A stretch of 64,000 nucleotides of DNA from Mycolicibacterium sp. BiH015. GTDB lineage: Bacteria; Actinomycetota; Actinomycetes; Mycobacteriales; Mycobacteriaceae. Of this stretch, positions 53,627 to 60,926 are shown in pieces. The stretch is taken from assembly GCF_027706845.1 (NCBI RefSeq), contig NZ_JAQGCZ010000004.1, forward strand, positions 62,001 to 126,000. The letters run 5' to 3'. Made by a program: the position numbers and the translations under genes. Numbering within the stretch: the first letter of the stretch is position 1; the number at the start of each line of letters is the position of its first letter. Below the pieces are notes generated by a model that was not told the DNA's origin, did not search any database, and saw only the letters and a list, made by a program, of their open reading frames with translations.

Positions 53627-55438
53627 TCAGGCGCCGGCGTCGGGGATGACGGTGGTGATGATCGGCTCCGGGTCGATGGTCGGCTCGGGCTCCGGTTCGG
53701 CGGTGGTCGTCGGCGGTTGTGTTGTGGTGGGCGGTTGCGTCGTGGTCGGTTGCGTGGTCGTGGTCCGCGTCGTCGTTGTCGTCGGCGTGGTGGTGGTCGT
53801 GGTCGTCGTCGTGGTGGTGGTCGTCGTCGACGTGGCCGACGATGTGGGCGACGGGGTGGTCGTGGTCGACGAGGGCGGCGGTGGCGGCGGCTGGCTGACG
53901 GTGGTGGTCGCGATGCCGTCGGGCCCGACCGTGACGGTGGTGACCGGCGGGGGCAGTTCGACCGGCGTCGTCTCGGCCGGTGTGGTCGAGGCGGTTTCGG
54001 TGACGGTCTCCGAGCTGCCGTCCGAACTGGTCAGCGTGATCGCGAGGCCGCCCACCGCGAGCAACGCCGCCGCCGCGGCCAGGCCGAACAGCAGCGGTGG
54101 CCGCTTGTACCAGGGCAGCGGAGCGAAGTCGTCGGGGTAGTCCTCGTCCTCCGGCGCGAACGCGACAGGGGGCCGCGCGGCGGTCGAGCTCGGATCGGTG
54201 TATGCGGCCGAGGCCGTGTAGTCGGCTCCGGTGTAGGGCGTCGGGTCCGCCACGGCGTCGTCGTCCTGCGACCAGGCCAACGCGGCGCCTGCCACCGGCG
54301 CCGCCGGGCCCAGCGCGGTCGGGGCGTCCGCAGCTGGTCCCATCGCGGTCGGCACGTCGGCTGCGGCTGCCATCCCGGTCGGGGCCATGCCCGTCGGAGC
54401 ATCGCCCTCGAGGCTCTGGTTGGCGACCAGGGCGGCGCCGGCGGCGATGCTCAGCAGCGCCTGGGGCGTGGTGACCACGGGTGCGCGCAGCTGCTCGGAC
54501 ACCCGCTGCGTCACCAGCGGGATAGCAGCTCCGCCGCCGACCGTGGCAATAGCCGAAATATGTTGTGCGGCAACACCATTGCTCTCCAATGTGTCGCCGA
54601 TGAGGTTGAGCAGGCCGTCGAGAGGTTCGGAGATGAGCTGTTCCAGCTCGGGTCGCGTCACCCGGACGTCGGAACGGAATCCGGGCAGGTCGACCGGAAC
54701 CGCCGTGGCGGTCTCGGCCGACAGCCGTTCCTTGGCGGCGCGGCACTCGTCCCGCAACCGGGCGAGCGGACCGACCGCCGCGGTTCCCGAGGTGTCGGCG
54801 GCGTTGCTGTCCGAAACCCCGGCCAGCACATGATCGAGCAGCGCGCGGTCGATGCCGTCGCCGGAGAACTCGGGATAGCGCACCGTCTGGCCGACAGCGA
54901 CGAGGTTGGCGCCCGCGTCGGCCAGCGTGACGCTGGATCCGCCTGCGCCGAGATCGACGAGGACGACCACGCCGCTGGTAGGCAGACCCGGTGTGATCTT
55001 CAGTGAGGCGAGCGCCGCGGTGGAATCGGGGATCAGGGTGGCGGGCACACCGTTGGGCGACAGGCTCGGCACGCTGCGCAGGGCTCCGCGCAAAGCGCCG
55101 ACCGTGCCTGGACCCCAGTGCGACGGCACGGCGACGGTCACCGGCGAGCCGCCGTCGACGAGGCGGGCCATAGCGTCGAGCGCGGCGGCGAGGACCTGCT
55201 CGCCACGGTGCGACGTCCCGTCCGCCGCGACGAGCGGCACCGGGTCGCCGACGCGCTCGACGAAGCCGCTCAGCACGATCCCGCGCCCGTTGTGGTCGGG
55301 GATCTCACCGGGTCCGCCGACCTCCGGAGCCTGGCCGGGGACCAGGGTGAGAATGGAGCGGCGTGTCACGGGCGGGCGGCCGACACGGGCTGCGACGAGA
55401 TTGGTCGTCCCGATCGACAACCCCAGGGGTTGGGTCAT
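53627..55438 (-). CDS. Hsp70-like membrane ATPase with Thr/Pro-rich extracytoplasmic tail
   Basis: A 603-residue protein resembling the M. tuberculosis Pro/Thr-rich Hsp70-like protein Rv0312. The phosphate-1 loop is L-S-I-G-T-T-N-L-V, a connect-type [10 protein letters not shown] motif is present, and the phosphate/adenosine region is V-G-G-G-A-A-I-P-L-V-T-Q-R. There is no Hsp70 substrate-binding domain. Instead, P-W-Y-K-R-P precedes a TM helix at about 443-466, followed by an outside tail of poly-Thr with P-T-T-T-Q-P repeats and an E-P-E-P end. The ATG at 55438 has AGGAGA 8 nt upstream. It is the first gene of an operon with the STAND activator. M. tuberculosis has no gene at this exact spot, as far as I recall. 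Confidence 0.85.
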   Translation of the reverse strand: MTQPLGLSIGTTNLVAARVGRPPVTRRSILTLVPGQAPEVGGPGEIPDHNGRGIVLSGFVERVGDPVPLVAADGTSHRGEQVLAAALDAMARLVDGGSPVTVAVPSHWGPGTVGALRGALRSVPSLSPNGVPATLIPDSTAALASLKITPGLPTSGVVVLVDLGAGGSSVTLADAGANLVAVGQTVRYPEFSGDGIDRALLDHVLAGVSDSNAADTSGTAAVGPLARLRDECRAAKERLSAETATAVPVDLPGFRSDVRVTRPELEQLISEPLDGLLNLIGDTLESNGVAAQHISAIATVGGGAAIPLVTQRVSEQLRAPVVTTPQALLSIAAGAALVANQSLEGDAPTGMAPTGMAAAADVPTAMGPAADAPTALGPAAPVAGAALAWSQDDDAVADPTPYTGADYTASAAYTDPSSTAARPPVAFAPEDEDYPDDFAPLPWYKRPPLLFGLAAAAALLAVGGLAITLTSSDGSSETVTETASTTPAETTPVELPPPVTTVTVGPDGIATTTVSQPPPPPPSSTTTTPSPTSSATSTTTTTTTTTTTTTTPTTTTTRTTTTQPTTTQPPTTTQPPTTTAEPEPEPTIDPEPIITTVIPDAGA

Positions 55439-55501
55439 GGCGGCGTCTCCTGTCTGGACCGTGCACCACCTTAGCGGCTCGTCGACCACCGGCAGCGGAC
55501 G

Positions 55502-55543
55502 TTCCCCTAGTGTGGCGAATCCCCTAATGGGTGATCCCCTAAC
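55502..55543 (-). promoter_or_regulatory. Cluster of three CCCCTA boxes between the divergent ini genes
   Basis: Three same-direction boxes, TTCCCCTAG, ATCCCCTAAT and ATCCCCTAAC, start at 55502, 55519 and 55534 (reverse complement consensus TTAGGGGAT). They sit 64-105 bp from the Hsp70-like start and 100-140 bp from the IniB-domain gene start. A second cluster lies before iniB. They are candidate binding sites for the STAND/LuxR activator. Confidence 0.45.
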
Positions 55544-55642
55544 GCTGGTTCGCGTGGCACGGGTTGCGCACCGATCCGGAGGCGGTTGCGCGTGAATAGC
55601 ATTGTCGGCACCAGGACCGGACAGTGGTAACCCGAGAGGAAC

Positions 55643-56161
55643 GTGGCCGTGGCGAACTCGCTACTCGACTTCGTGATGTCGCTCGTGCGGGATCCCGATG
55701 CCGCGGCACGGTACGCCGCAGATCCTGCCCGAGCACTCGCCGATGCGCATCTGACCGATGTGACCACTGCCGATGTTCAGAACTTGATTCCCGTGGTGTC
55801 GGAATCGCTGTCGATGGCGGCGCCGACACACAGCCTCGACGCGCTGGATCTCGAACCTGTCAGCAATGTGTGGACCAGTGGTGCGGCGACAGCGGCCTTC
55901 GATGCGTTCGATGACCAGGTGCCGTCACCCGTCATCGTCGATGCGCAGGCCGGCACTCCCGTCATCGTCGACGACCTCGACCTCGGCTTCGACGTGCTGA
56001 CCGGCTCCGACATGATCGATCAGGTGGGATCGCTGCAGATCGCCGATCCCGAGATCGACGATCCTGCGTCCTCTGGCACCGCGATCGCCGACGACTGGGC
56101 GCAGCCGCTCGATCTCCCCGATGCCGGCGACCAGCCCTCCGGCTTCGACCTCTTCGACTGA
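55643..56161 (+). CDS. IniB-domain protein (Rv0340-like)
   Basis: A 172-residue protein from the GTG at 55643 (GAGAGGA just upstream). Residues 1-50 are clearly homologous to the N-terminus of IniB: S-L-L-D-F-V-M-S-L-V-R-D-P-D-A-A versus T-L-I-D-F-I-L-D-L-F-R-S-P-A-A-A, then D-P-x-x-A-L-x-D-A-x-L-x-x-V-T. The rest is acidic, low-complexity and probably disordered. A short repeat is visible (P-V-I-V-D-A-Q-A-G-T-P-V-I-V-D-D). There is no signal peptide. Its position equals Rv0340. A strong terminator follows, so it is a separate unit from iniB. The function is unknown. Confidence 0.85.
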   Translation: MAVANSLLDFVMSLVRDPDAAARYAADPARALADAHLTDVTTADVQNLIPVVSESLSMAAPTHSLDALDLEPVSNVWTSGAATAAFDAFDDQVPSPVIVDAQAGTPVIVDDLDLGFDVLTGSDMIDQVGSLQIADPEIDDPASSGTAIADDWAQPLDLPDAGDQPSGFDLFD

Positions 56162-56177
56162 CCGCTCAGCACGGCGG

Positions 56178-56214
56178 AACCCCGCCCGGATCCTGTGATC
56201 CGGGCGGGGTTTTT
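56178..56214 (+). terminator. Intrinsic terminator after the Rv0340-like gene
   Basis: A perfect 15-bp stem, AACCCCGCCCGGATC / GATCCGGGCGGGGTT, with a CTGT loop and TTT after the stem (five T in a row from 56210). This is unusually complete for a mycobacterium, where U-tracts are often missing. It separates the IniB-domain gene from the iniB promoter. Confidence 0.9.
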
Positions 56215-56249
56215 ACATTTGAGCTGCAGAAAGCCTGCGCCCCCAGGCG

Positions 56250-56289
56250 ATCCCCTAACCCCCTACTGGGGGGTCCTGAGAATCCCTAG
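56250..56289 (+). promoter_or_regulatory. Cluster of three CCCCTA-type boxes upstream of iniB
   Basis: ATCCCCTAAC (56250), ACCCCCTACT (56258) and ATCCCTAGA (56282, one C fewer) lie in the same direction. The first is identical over 11 bases (GATCCCCTAAC) to a box at 55533-55543. If the -10 at 56345 is right, they sit about 68-107 bp before the transcription start, a position suited to activator binding. Confidence 0.45.
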
Positions 56290-56344
56290 ATTGCCCCGAT
56301 GGGGATTGGGACTCAACCCCGTTTCCGGTGCCCGGCGAAGTCCA

Positions 56345-56350
56345 TAAATT
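56345..56350 (+). promoter_or_regulatory. Candidate iniB -10 element
   Basis: TAAATT fits the mycobacterial TANNNT pattern and is the only AT-rich hexamer of this kind between the boxes and the iniB start. The sequence 17 bp upstream (TTTCCG) is a poor -35, as expected for an activator-dependent promoter. The 5' leader would be about 55 nt. Confidence 0.35.
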
Positions 56351-56410
56351 GATCTGCAGACGCCGGGAGGAACCGGCGAGCAGACCCACACCAACCAGAA
56401 AGGCACGTCA

Positions 56411-57445
56411 ATGAACACTCTGATCGACTTTATCCTCGACCTGTTCCGCAGCCCCGCCGCGGCCCAGTCCTTCGTCATCGATCCCGACGGCGCCCTCCGC
56501 GACGCCGGCCTGCCGAACGTCACCGCCGCACAGCTGGCTTCGGTGGCCGCCACGGCCGCTCCCGCCGGCTACGCGCTCGGCGGCGGCGACCCGGTCGTCG
56601 GCCTGCAGCGCGCGGTCGCCGATCACCACCAGCTGGCGTCGAACTTCGCCTCGCCGTTCTCCCCGCAGACGTCGTACGCGCCGACCTTCGCCCCCAACAC
56701 CGACACCGATCTGCTGAGCGGCAACAACGTCCCCGTCGCCAGCCCGGTCCAGGACGCGGGCGCCAACGCGCAGAACGGCGCGTTCAACCTCGGCTTCGGC
56801 GACATCACCTTCGGTGACAAGAGCACCAACACCGCCACCAACGGCGGCGTCGTGGTCGACGGCGAGAACGAGGGCGACATCGTCAGCGGCGACGGCGCCG
56901 TGCTCGGCGACGGCAACACCATGAACAACGGCGACATCCTCGCCGGCTCGGGCTCCAACGTCGTTGTCGGCAAGGACAACGAGGTCGAGGACAACTCGCA
57001 GACCGCCGGCGGCGATCTGATCGCCGACAACGAAGCTCCCGTGCTCAACGACGTCGACACCAGCGGCGGCAACGGGGGCGGCGCCGACGGCGGCGGCAGC
57101 CTGCTGGGCATCGGCTCCGGCAACGCGGCCGGCGGTGCGGGCGGAAACGGCGGCGGCATCATCATCACCGACACCGACGTCAACACCGGTACTCAGATCG
57201 ACGGCGACATCGGCAGCGACAACACCGAGGACAACTCGGTGAACACCGCGGTCGAGACCGACATCGATGCCTCCACCGAGACCTCGGTCGAGGACAACTC
57301 GAGCAGCTACGAGTCCAACATCGGCTCGGGCAACGAGACCGATCTGTTCTCCGACAACATCACCGGTATCGAGACGGACATCGCCTCCAACAACGATGTG
57401 GCGTCGAACAACGCCACCGACAACGACGTCGTGGACGCCTTCTGA
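56411..57445 (+). CDS. iniB: IniB, envelope-stress-induced Gly/Asn/Asp-rich protein
   Basis: A 344-residue protein (479 in M. tuberculosis, from memory). Residues 1-65 are the conserved IniB domain (T-L-I-D-F-I-L-D-L-F-R-S-P; A-P-A-G-Y-A-L-G-G-G-D-P-V-V-G-L-Q-R-A-V-A-D-H-H). From about residue 95 the sequence is strongly biased to Gly, Asn, Asp and Thr with alternating small-polar patterns (G-D-G-N-T-M-N-N-G-D-I-L), suggestive of a beta-solenoid. It ends in V-V-D-A-F. There is no signal peptide. AGAAAGG lies before the ATG. It is the first gene of the isoniazid- and envelope-stress-induced iniBAC operon. Its molecular role is unknown. Confidence 0.93.
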   Translation: MNTLIDFILDLFRSPAAAQSFVIDPDGALRDAGLPNVTAAQLASVAATAAPAGYALGGGDPVVGLQRAVADHHQLASNFASPFSPQTSYAPTFAPNTDTDLLSGNNVPVASPVQDAGANAQNGAFNLGFGDITFGDKSTNTATNGGVVVDGENEGDIVSGDGAVLGDGNTMNNGDILAGSGSNVVVGKDNEVEDNSQTAGGDLIADNEAPVLNDVDTSGGNGGGADGGGSLLGIGSGNAAGGAGGNGGGIIITDTDVNTGTQIDGDIGSDNTEDNSVNTAVETDIDASTETSVEDNSSSYESNIGSGNETDLFSDNITGIETDIASNNDVASNNATDNDVVDAF

Positions 57446-57464
57446 TCCACGCGACACCAGGCTG

Positions 57465-57494
57465 CTGGCGGGGACCGCTCTAGGTCCCCGCCAG
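57465..57494 (+). promoter_or_regulatory. Perfect 12-bp hairpin between iniB and iniA
   Basis: CTGGCGGGGACC and GGTCCCCGCCAG flank a 6-nt GCTCTA loop, 20 nt after the iniB stop and 45 nt before the iniA start. It has no U-tract. It could partly terminate transcription or protect the iniB message from 3' decay, which would give more IniB than IniA. Confidence 0.65.
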
Positions 57495-57538
57495 TCGTCG
57501 CGCCTACCTTGAGAAGACGCCGGACAAGAGAGATCACC

Positions 57539-59374
57539 ATGACGCAATCGCACGACCCCAAAAAGGTCGTCCTCGAGCTCGTCGACCACACCAGGAAGAT
57601 CGCCGACACCCACGAACGTGGCGATTTGGTGGCGCGGTTGACGCGCGCCGAGCAGCGCATCAACGATCCGCAGATCCGCGTGGTGATCGCCGGCCAGCTC
57701 AAGCAGGGCAAGAGCCAACTGCTGAACTCTCTGTTGAACATGCCCGTCGCCCGCGTCGGCGATGACGAGTCGACGGTGGTCGCCACGGTGGTGTCCTACG
57801 GCGAGCAGGCGTCCGCGCGGCTGGTGGTGGCACGACCCGACGGCGAAGAACCCGAGCTCGTCGAGATCCCCATCGCCGACCTGCGCAACGACCTGCGCCG
57901 CGCCCCGCAGGCGGGCGGGCGGGAAGTCCTTCGCGTCGAGGTGACCGCTCCCAGCCCACTTCTCAAGGGCGGTCTCGCGTTCATCGACACCCCCGGCGTG
58001 GGAGGTCACGGGCAGCCGCATCTGTCCGCGACGCTGGGCCTGCTGCCCGACGCCGATGCGATGCTGATGATCAGCGACACCAGCCAGGAGTTCACCGAAC
58101 CCGAGATGACCTTCATGCGGCAGGCTCTGGAGGTGTGCCCCGTCGCGGTCATCGTCGCGACCAAGACCGACCTCTATCCGCACTGGCGCCAGGTCGTCGA
58201 CGCCAACGCCGCGCACCTGCGCCGGGCGGGCATCACGACCCCGGTGATCCCGGTGTCCTCGACGCTGCGCAGCCACGCCGTGGCGCTCAATGACAAAGAG
58301 CTCAACGAAGAGTCGAACTTCCCGGCGATCGTGAAGTTCCTGTCCGACGAGGTGCTCAAGCGCCATCACGACCGGGTGCGCGATCATGTGGTGGGCGAAA
58401 TTCGTTCGGCTGCAGAGCATCTCAAGATGACAGTGGACTCCGAACTGGCTGCGCTCAACGACCCGGAGACCCGCGACAGGCTGACCGCAGATCTGGAGCG
58501 GCGCAAGCAGGAGGCGCAGGACGCTCTGCAGCACACCGCGCTCTGGCAGCAGGTGCTCAACGACGGCATCGCCGACCTCACCTCCGACGTCGACCACGAT
58601 CTGCGACAACGCTTCCGCAACATCACGTTTCACACCGAACGCGTGATAGACGCCGGCGACCCGACACTGCACTGGGCAGAGATCGGCGCCGAATTGGAAG
58701 ATGCGGTGGCCACGGCGGTCGGAGACAACTTCGTCTGGGCCTACCAGCGAGCCGAAGCCCTTGCCGCCGAGGTGGCCAGGACCTTCAAGGAGGCGGGCCT
58801 CGACGCGGTGCGGATGCCAACGATCGACGCCAGAAACATGGGCGCCGACATGGGGGAGTTCCGGTCGCTGGCCCAACTGGAGGCCAAGCCACTGAAATTC
58901 GGGCACAAGGTCGTCACGGGCATGCGCGGCTCCTACGGCGGCGTACTGATGTTCGGCATGCTGACGTCGTTCGCCGGGCTGGGCATGTTCAACCCGCTGT
59001 CGCTGGGAGCCGGTTTCATCCTCGGCCGCAAGGCCTACAAGGAGGACATGGAAAACCGGATGCTGCGAGTGCGCAACGACGCGAAGACCAACGTGCGCCG
59101 GTTCGTGGACGAGGTCGCGTTCACGGTCGGCAAGGAATCCCGGGACCGGCTTCGTGGCATCCAGCGACAGCTGCGTGACCACTACCGCGAGATCGCCAAC
59201 CAGACCACCCGCTCACTTAACGAATCACTGCAGGCCACGCTCGCCGCGGCCAAGGTGGAAGAGGCCGAACGCGCCACGCGTACCAAGGAACTCGAGCGTC
59301 AGGGCAACATCCTTCGGCAGGTGATCGACCACGCCGACAAGCTCGGCGCACCCGCGGTGACCCCGGCTCACTAA
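57539..59374 (+). CDS. iniA: IniA, dynamin-like GTPase
   Basis: A 611-residue bacterial dynamin-like protein (640 in M. tuberculosis, from memory). The P-loop is G-Q-L-K-Q-G-K-S at 52-59. Switch 1 Thr lies in D-E-S-T-V-V-A-T, G3 is D-T-P-G-V-G-G, and G4 is T-K-T-D. A long helical stalk follows. A hydrophobic, Gly-rich membrane-contact loop lies at about 460-500 (G-V-L-M-F-G-M-L-T-S-F-A-G-L-G-M-F-N-P-L-S). The C-terminal helix is charged. IniA from M. smegmatis is known to remodel membranes in a GTP-dependent way. The ATG at 57539 is preceded by AAGAGAGA. iniC follows in the same frame. Confidence 0.95.
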   Translation: MTQSHDPKKVVLELVDHTRKIADTHERGDLVARLTRAEQRINDPQIRVVIAGQLKQGKSQLLNSLLNMPVARVGDDESTVVATVVSYGEQASARLVVARPDGEEPELVEIPIADLRNDLRRAPQAGGREVLRVEVTAPSPLLKGGLAFIDTPGVGGHGQPHLSATLGLLPDADAMLMISDTSQEFTEPEMTFMRQALEVCPVAVIVATKTDLYPHWRQVVDANAAHLRRAGITTPVIPVSSTLRSHAVALNDKELNEESNFPAIVKFLSDEVLKRHHDRVRDHVVGEIRSAAEHLKMTVDSELAALNDPETRDRLTADLERRKQEAQDALQHTALWQQVLNDGIADLTSDVDHDLRQRFRNITFHTERVIDAGDPTLHWAEIGAELEDAVATAVGDNFVWAYQRAEALAAEVARTFKEAGLDAVRMPTIDARNMGADMGEFRSLAQLEAKPLKFGHKVVTGMRGSYGGVLMFGMLTSFAGLGMFNPLSLGAGFILGRKAYKEDMENRMLRVRNDAKTNVRRFVDEVAFTVGKESRDRLRGIQRQLRDHYREIANQTTRSLNESLQATLAAAKVEEAERATRTKELERQGNILRQVIDHADKLGAPAVTPAH

Positions 59375-59380
59375 GCTCGG

Positions 59381-60889
59381 CTGATCAGTACCAGCGACCA
59401 AGTACGGGCCATCCTCGGCGGCACCATCGCCGCCTATCGAAACGACCCCGCATACCGGCATCGTCCCGAACTGCACGACGAACTGCAGCGCATCGGGGCA
59501 CGGTTGAACCAGCCGATGCGGATCGCGCTGGCAGGCACGCTCAAAGCGGGTAAGTCGACGCTGGTCAATGCGCTGGTGGGCGACACCATCGCGCCCACGG
59601 ACGCGACCGAGGCGACGCGCATCGTCACCTGGTTCAGGCACGGTCCGACGCCGAAGGTTACGGCAAACCATCGAGGCGGCCGGCGGTCCAATGTGCCGAT
59701 CGCACGCGACCTGCACGACGGCGGCTTGACGTTCGACTTCGCACAACTGGACCCCGACGACGTCCTCGATCTCGACGTCGAATGGCCGGCCGCCGAACTG
59801 GTGGATGCGACGATCATCGACACCCCGGGCACGTCGTCTCTGTCCAGGGACGTCTCGGCGCGCACGCTGAGGCTGCTGGTGCCCGACGACGGGGTTCCGC
59901 GGGTGGACGCGGTGGTGTTCCTGTTGCGGACACTCAATGCCGCGGACACGGCCTTGCTCAAACAGATCGGGGAACTGGTCGGCGGATCGTCCGGCGCGCT
60001 CGGGGTGATCGGGGTGGCGTCGCGTGCAGACGAGATCGGCGCGGGCCGGATCGACGCGATGATGTCGGCCAAAGACGTCGCGCAGCGGTTCACAACGGAG
60101 ATGGAGCGGACCGGGATCTGCCAGGCCGTCGTCCCCGTCTCGGGGTTGCTCGCGCTGACCGCCCGCACGCTGCGACAGCGGGAGTTCGCTGCCCTGGAGA
60201 AGCTCGCCGGCGTGGATCCCGCTGACCTGGCCAAGGCGATGCTTTCGGTCGACCGGTTCGTCCGCGAGGACACTGGAGGAAGCCCGGCGCTGCCTGTCGA
60301 TGCCGCGACCCGCGCCGCGCTGCTGGACCGGTTCGGCATGTTCGGCATCCGCATCTCGATCGCGGTACTGCGATCCGGCGTCGGTGACTCCGTGGCACTG
60401 GCGCAGGAACTTCTCCAGCGAAGCGGCCTGGTGGCGCTGCGCGACGTCATCGACCAGCAGTTCGCGCAGCGCTCCGATCTGCTCAAGGCGCACACCGCGC
60501 TGTTGTCGCTGCGGCAGTTCGTGCAACGCAACCCCGGGTACGCGACGCCCCGAATTCTCGCCGACGTCGACCCGCTGCTCGCGGACACCCACGCGTTCGA
60601 AGAACTGCGACTGCTCAGCCAGCTGCGGTCCCGCCCGACCACCCTCAACGACGACGAGATGGCCTCGTTGCGACGGCTGATCGGCGGGTCCGGCACCGAT
60701 GTCGCCAGCCGCCTCGGGCTGGCTCCCGGTGACGACATCGATGGGCCGCGCGCCGCCTTCGCCGCAGCTCAGCGGTGGCGCCGGCGCGCCGAGCACCCCC
60801 TGAACGACCCGTTCACCGCCCGCGCCTGCCGGGCCGCGGTACGCAGCGCGGAGGCGATCGTCGCGGAGTACGCGCGTCTGGGGCGCTGA
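59381..60889 (+). CDS. iniC: IniC, dynamin-like GTPase, with non-canonical start region
   Basis: About 502 residues if translation begins at CTG 59381 (501 from the ATC at 59384; 493 in M. tuberculosis). The P-loop is G-T-L-K-A-G-K-S-T, G3 D-T-P-G-T-S-S and G4-like S-R-A-D. The C-terminal signature is H-P-L-N-D-P-F-T-A-R-A-C-R-A-A-V-R-S-A-E-A. The first ATG/GTG/TTG in frame is TTG at 59504, but the 41 codons before it encode S-T-S-D-Q-V-R-A-I-L...R-I-G-A-R-L, which match the IniC N-terminus known from M. tuberculosis. No canonical start lies between the iniA stop and them, and no Shine-Dalgarno is seen. IniC is the partner GTPase of IniA. Confidence 0.85.
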   Translation: MISTSDQVRAILGGTIAAYRNDPAYRHRPELHDELQRIGARLNQPMRIALAGTLKAGKSTLVNALVGDTIAPTDATEATRIVTWFRHGPTPKVTANHRGGRRSNVPIARDLHDGGLTFDFAQLDPDDVLDLDVEWPAAELVDATIIDTPGTSSLSRDVSARTLRLLVPDDGVPRVDAVVFLLRTLNAADTALLKQIGELVGGSSGALGVIGVASRADEIGAGRIDAMMSAKDVAQRFTTEMERTGICQAVVPVSGLLALTARTLRQREFAALEKLAGVDPADLAKAMLSVDRFVREDTGGSPALPVDAATRAALLDRFGMFGIRISIAVLRSGVGDSVALAQELLQRSGLVALRDVIDQQFAQRSDLLKAHTALLSLRQFVQRNPGYATPRILADVDPLLADTHAFEELRLLSQLRSRPTTLNDDEMASLRRLIGGSGTDVASRLGLAPGDDIDGPRAAFAAAQRWRRRAEHPLNDPFTARACRAAVRSAEAIVAEYARLGR

Positions 60890-60926
60890 CGCTTAACGTT
60901 TCGGGGTCGCCGAACGACATAAAGGC

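Noticed and set aside
53459..55006. 515-codon plus-strand frame over the Hsp70-like gene
   Set aside because: A Gly/Arg-only antisense shadow of the Thr-rich tail and ATPase; no start signal or family.
56408..59182. 924-codon open frame antisense to iniB and iniA
   Set aside because: Its composition mirrors the opposite strand of high-GC coding DNA (Val/Gly/Arg/His-rich), it has no domain or ribosome-binding site, and iniB/iniA are certain on the other strand.
59375..59506. Frameshifted or broken iniC
   Set aside because: The frame is fully open and all GTPase motifs are intact; only the identity of the start codon is unusual.
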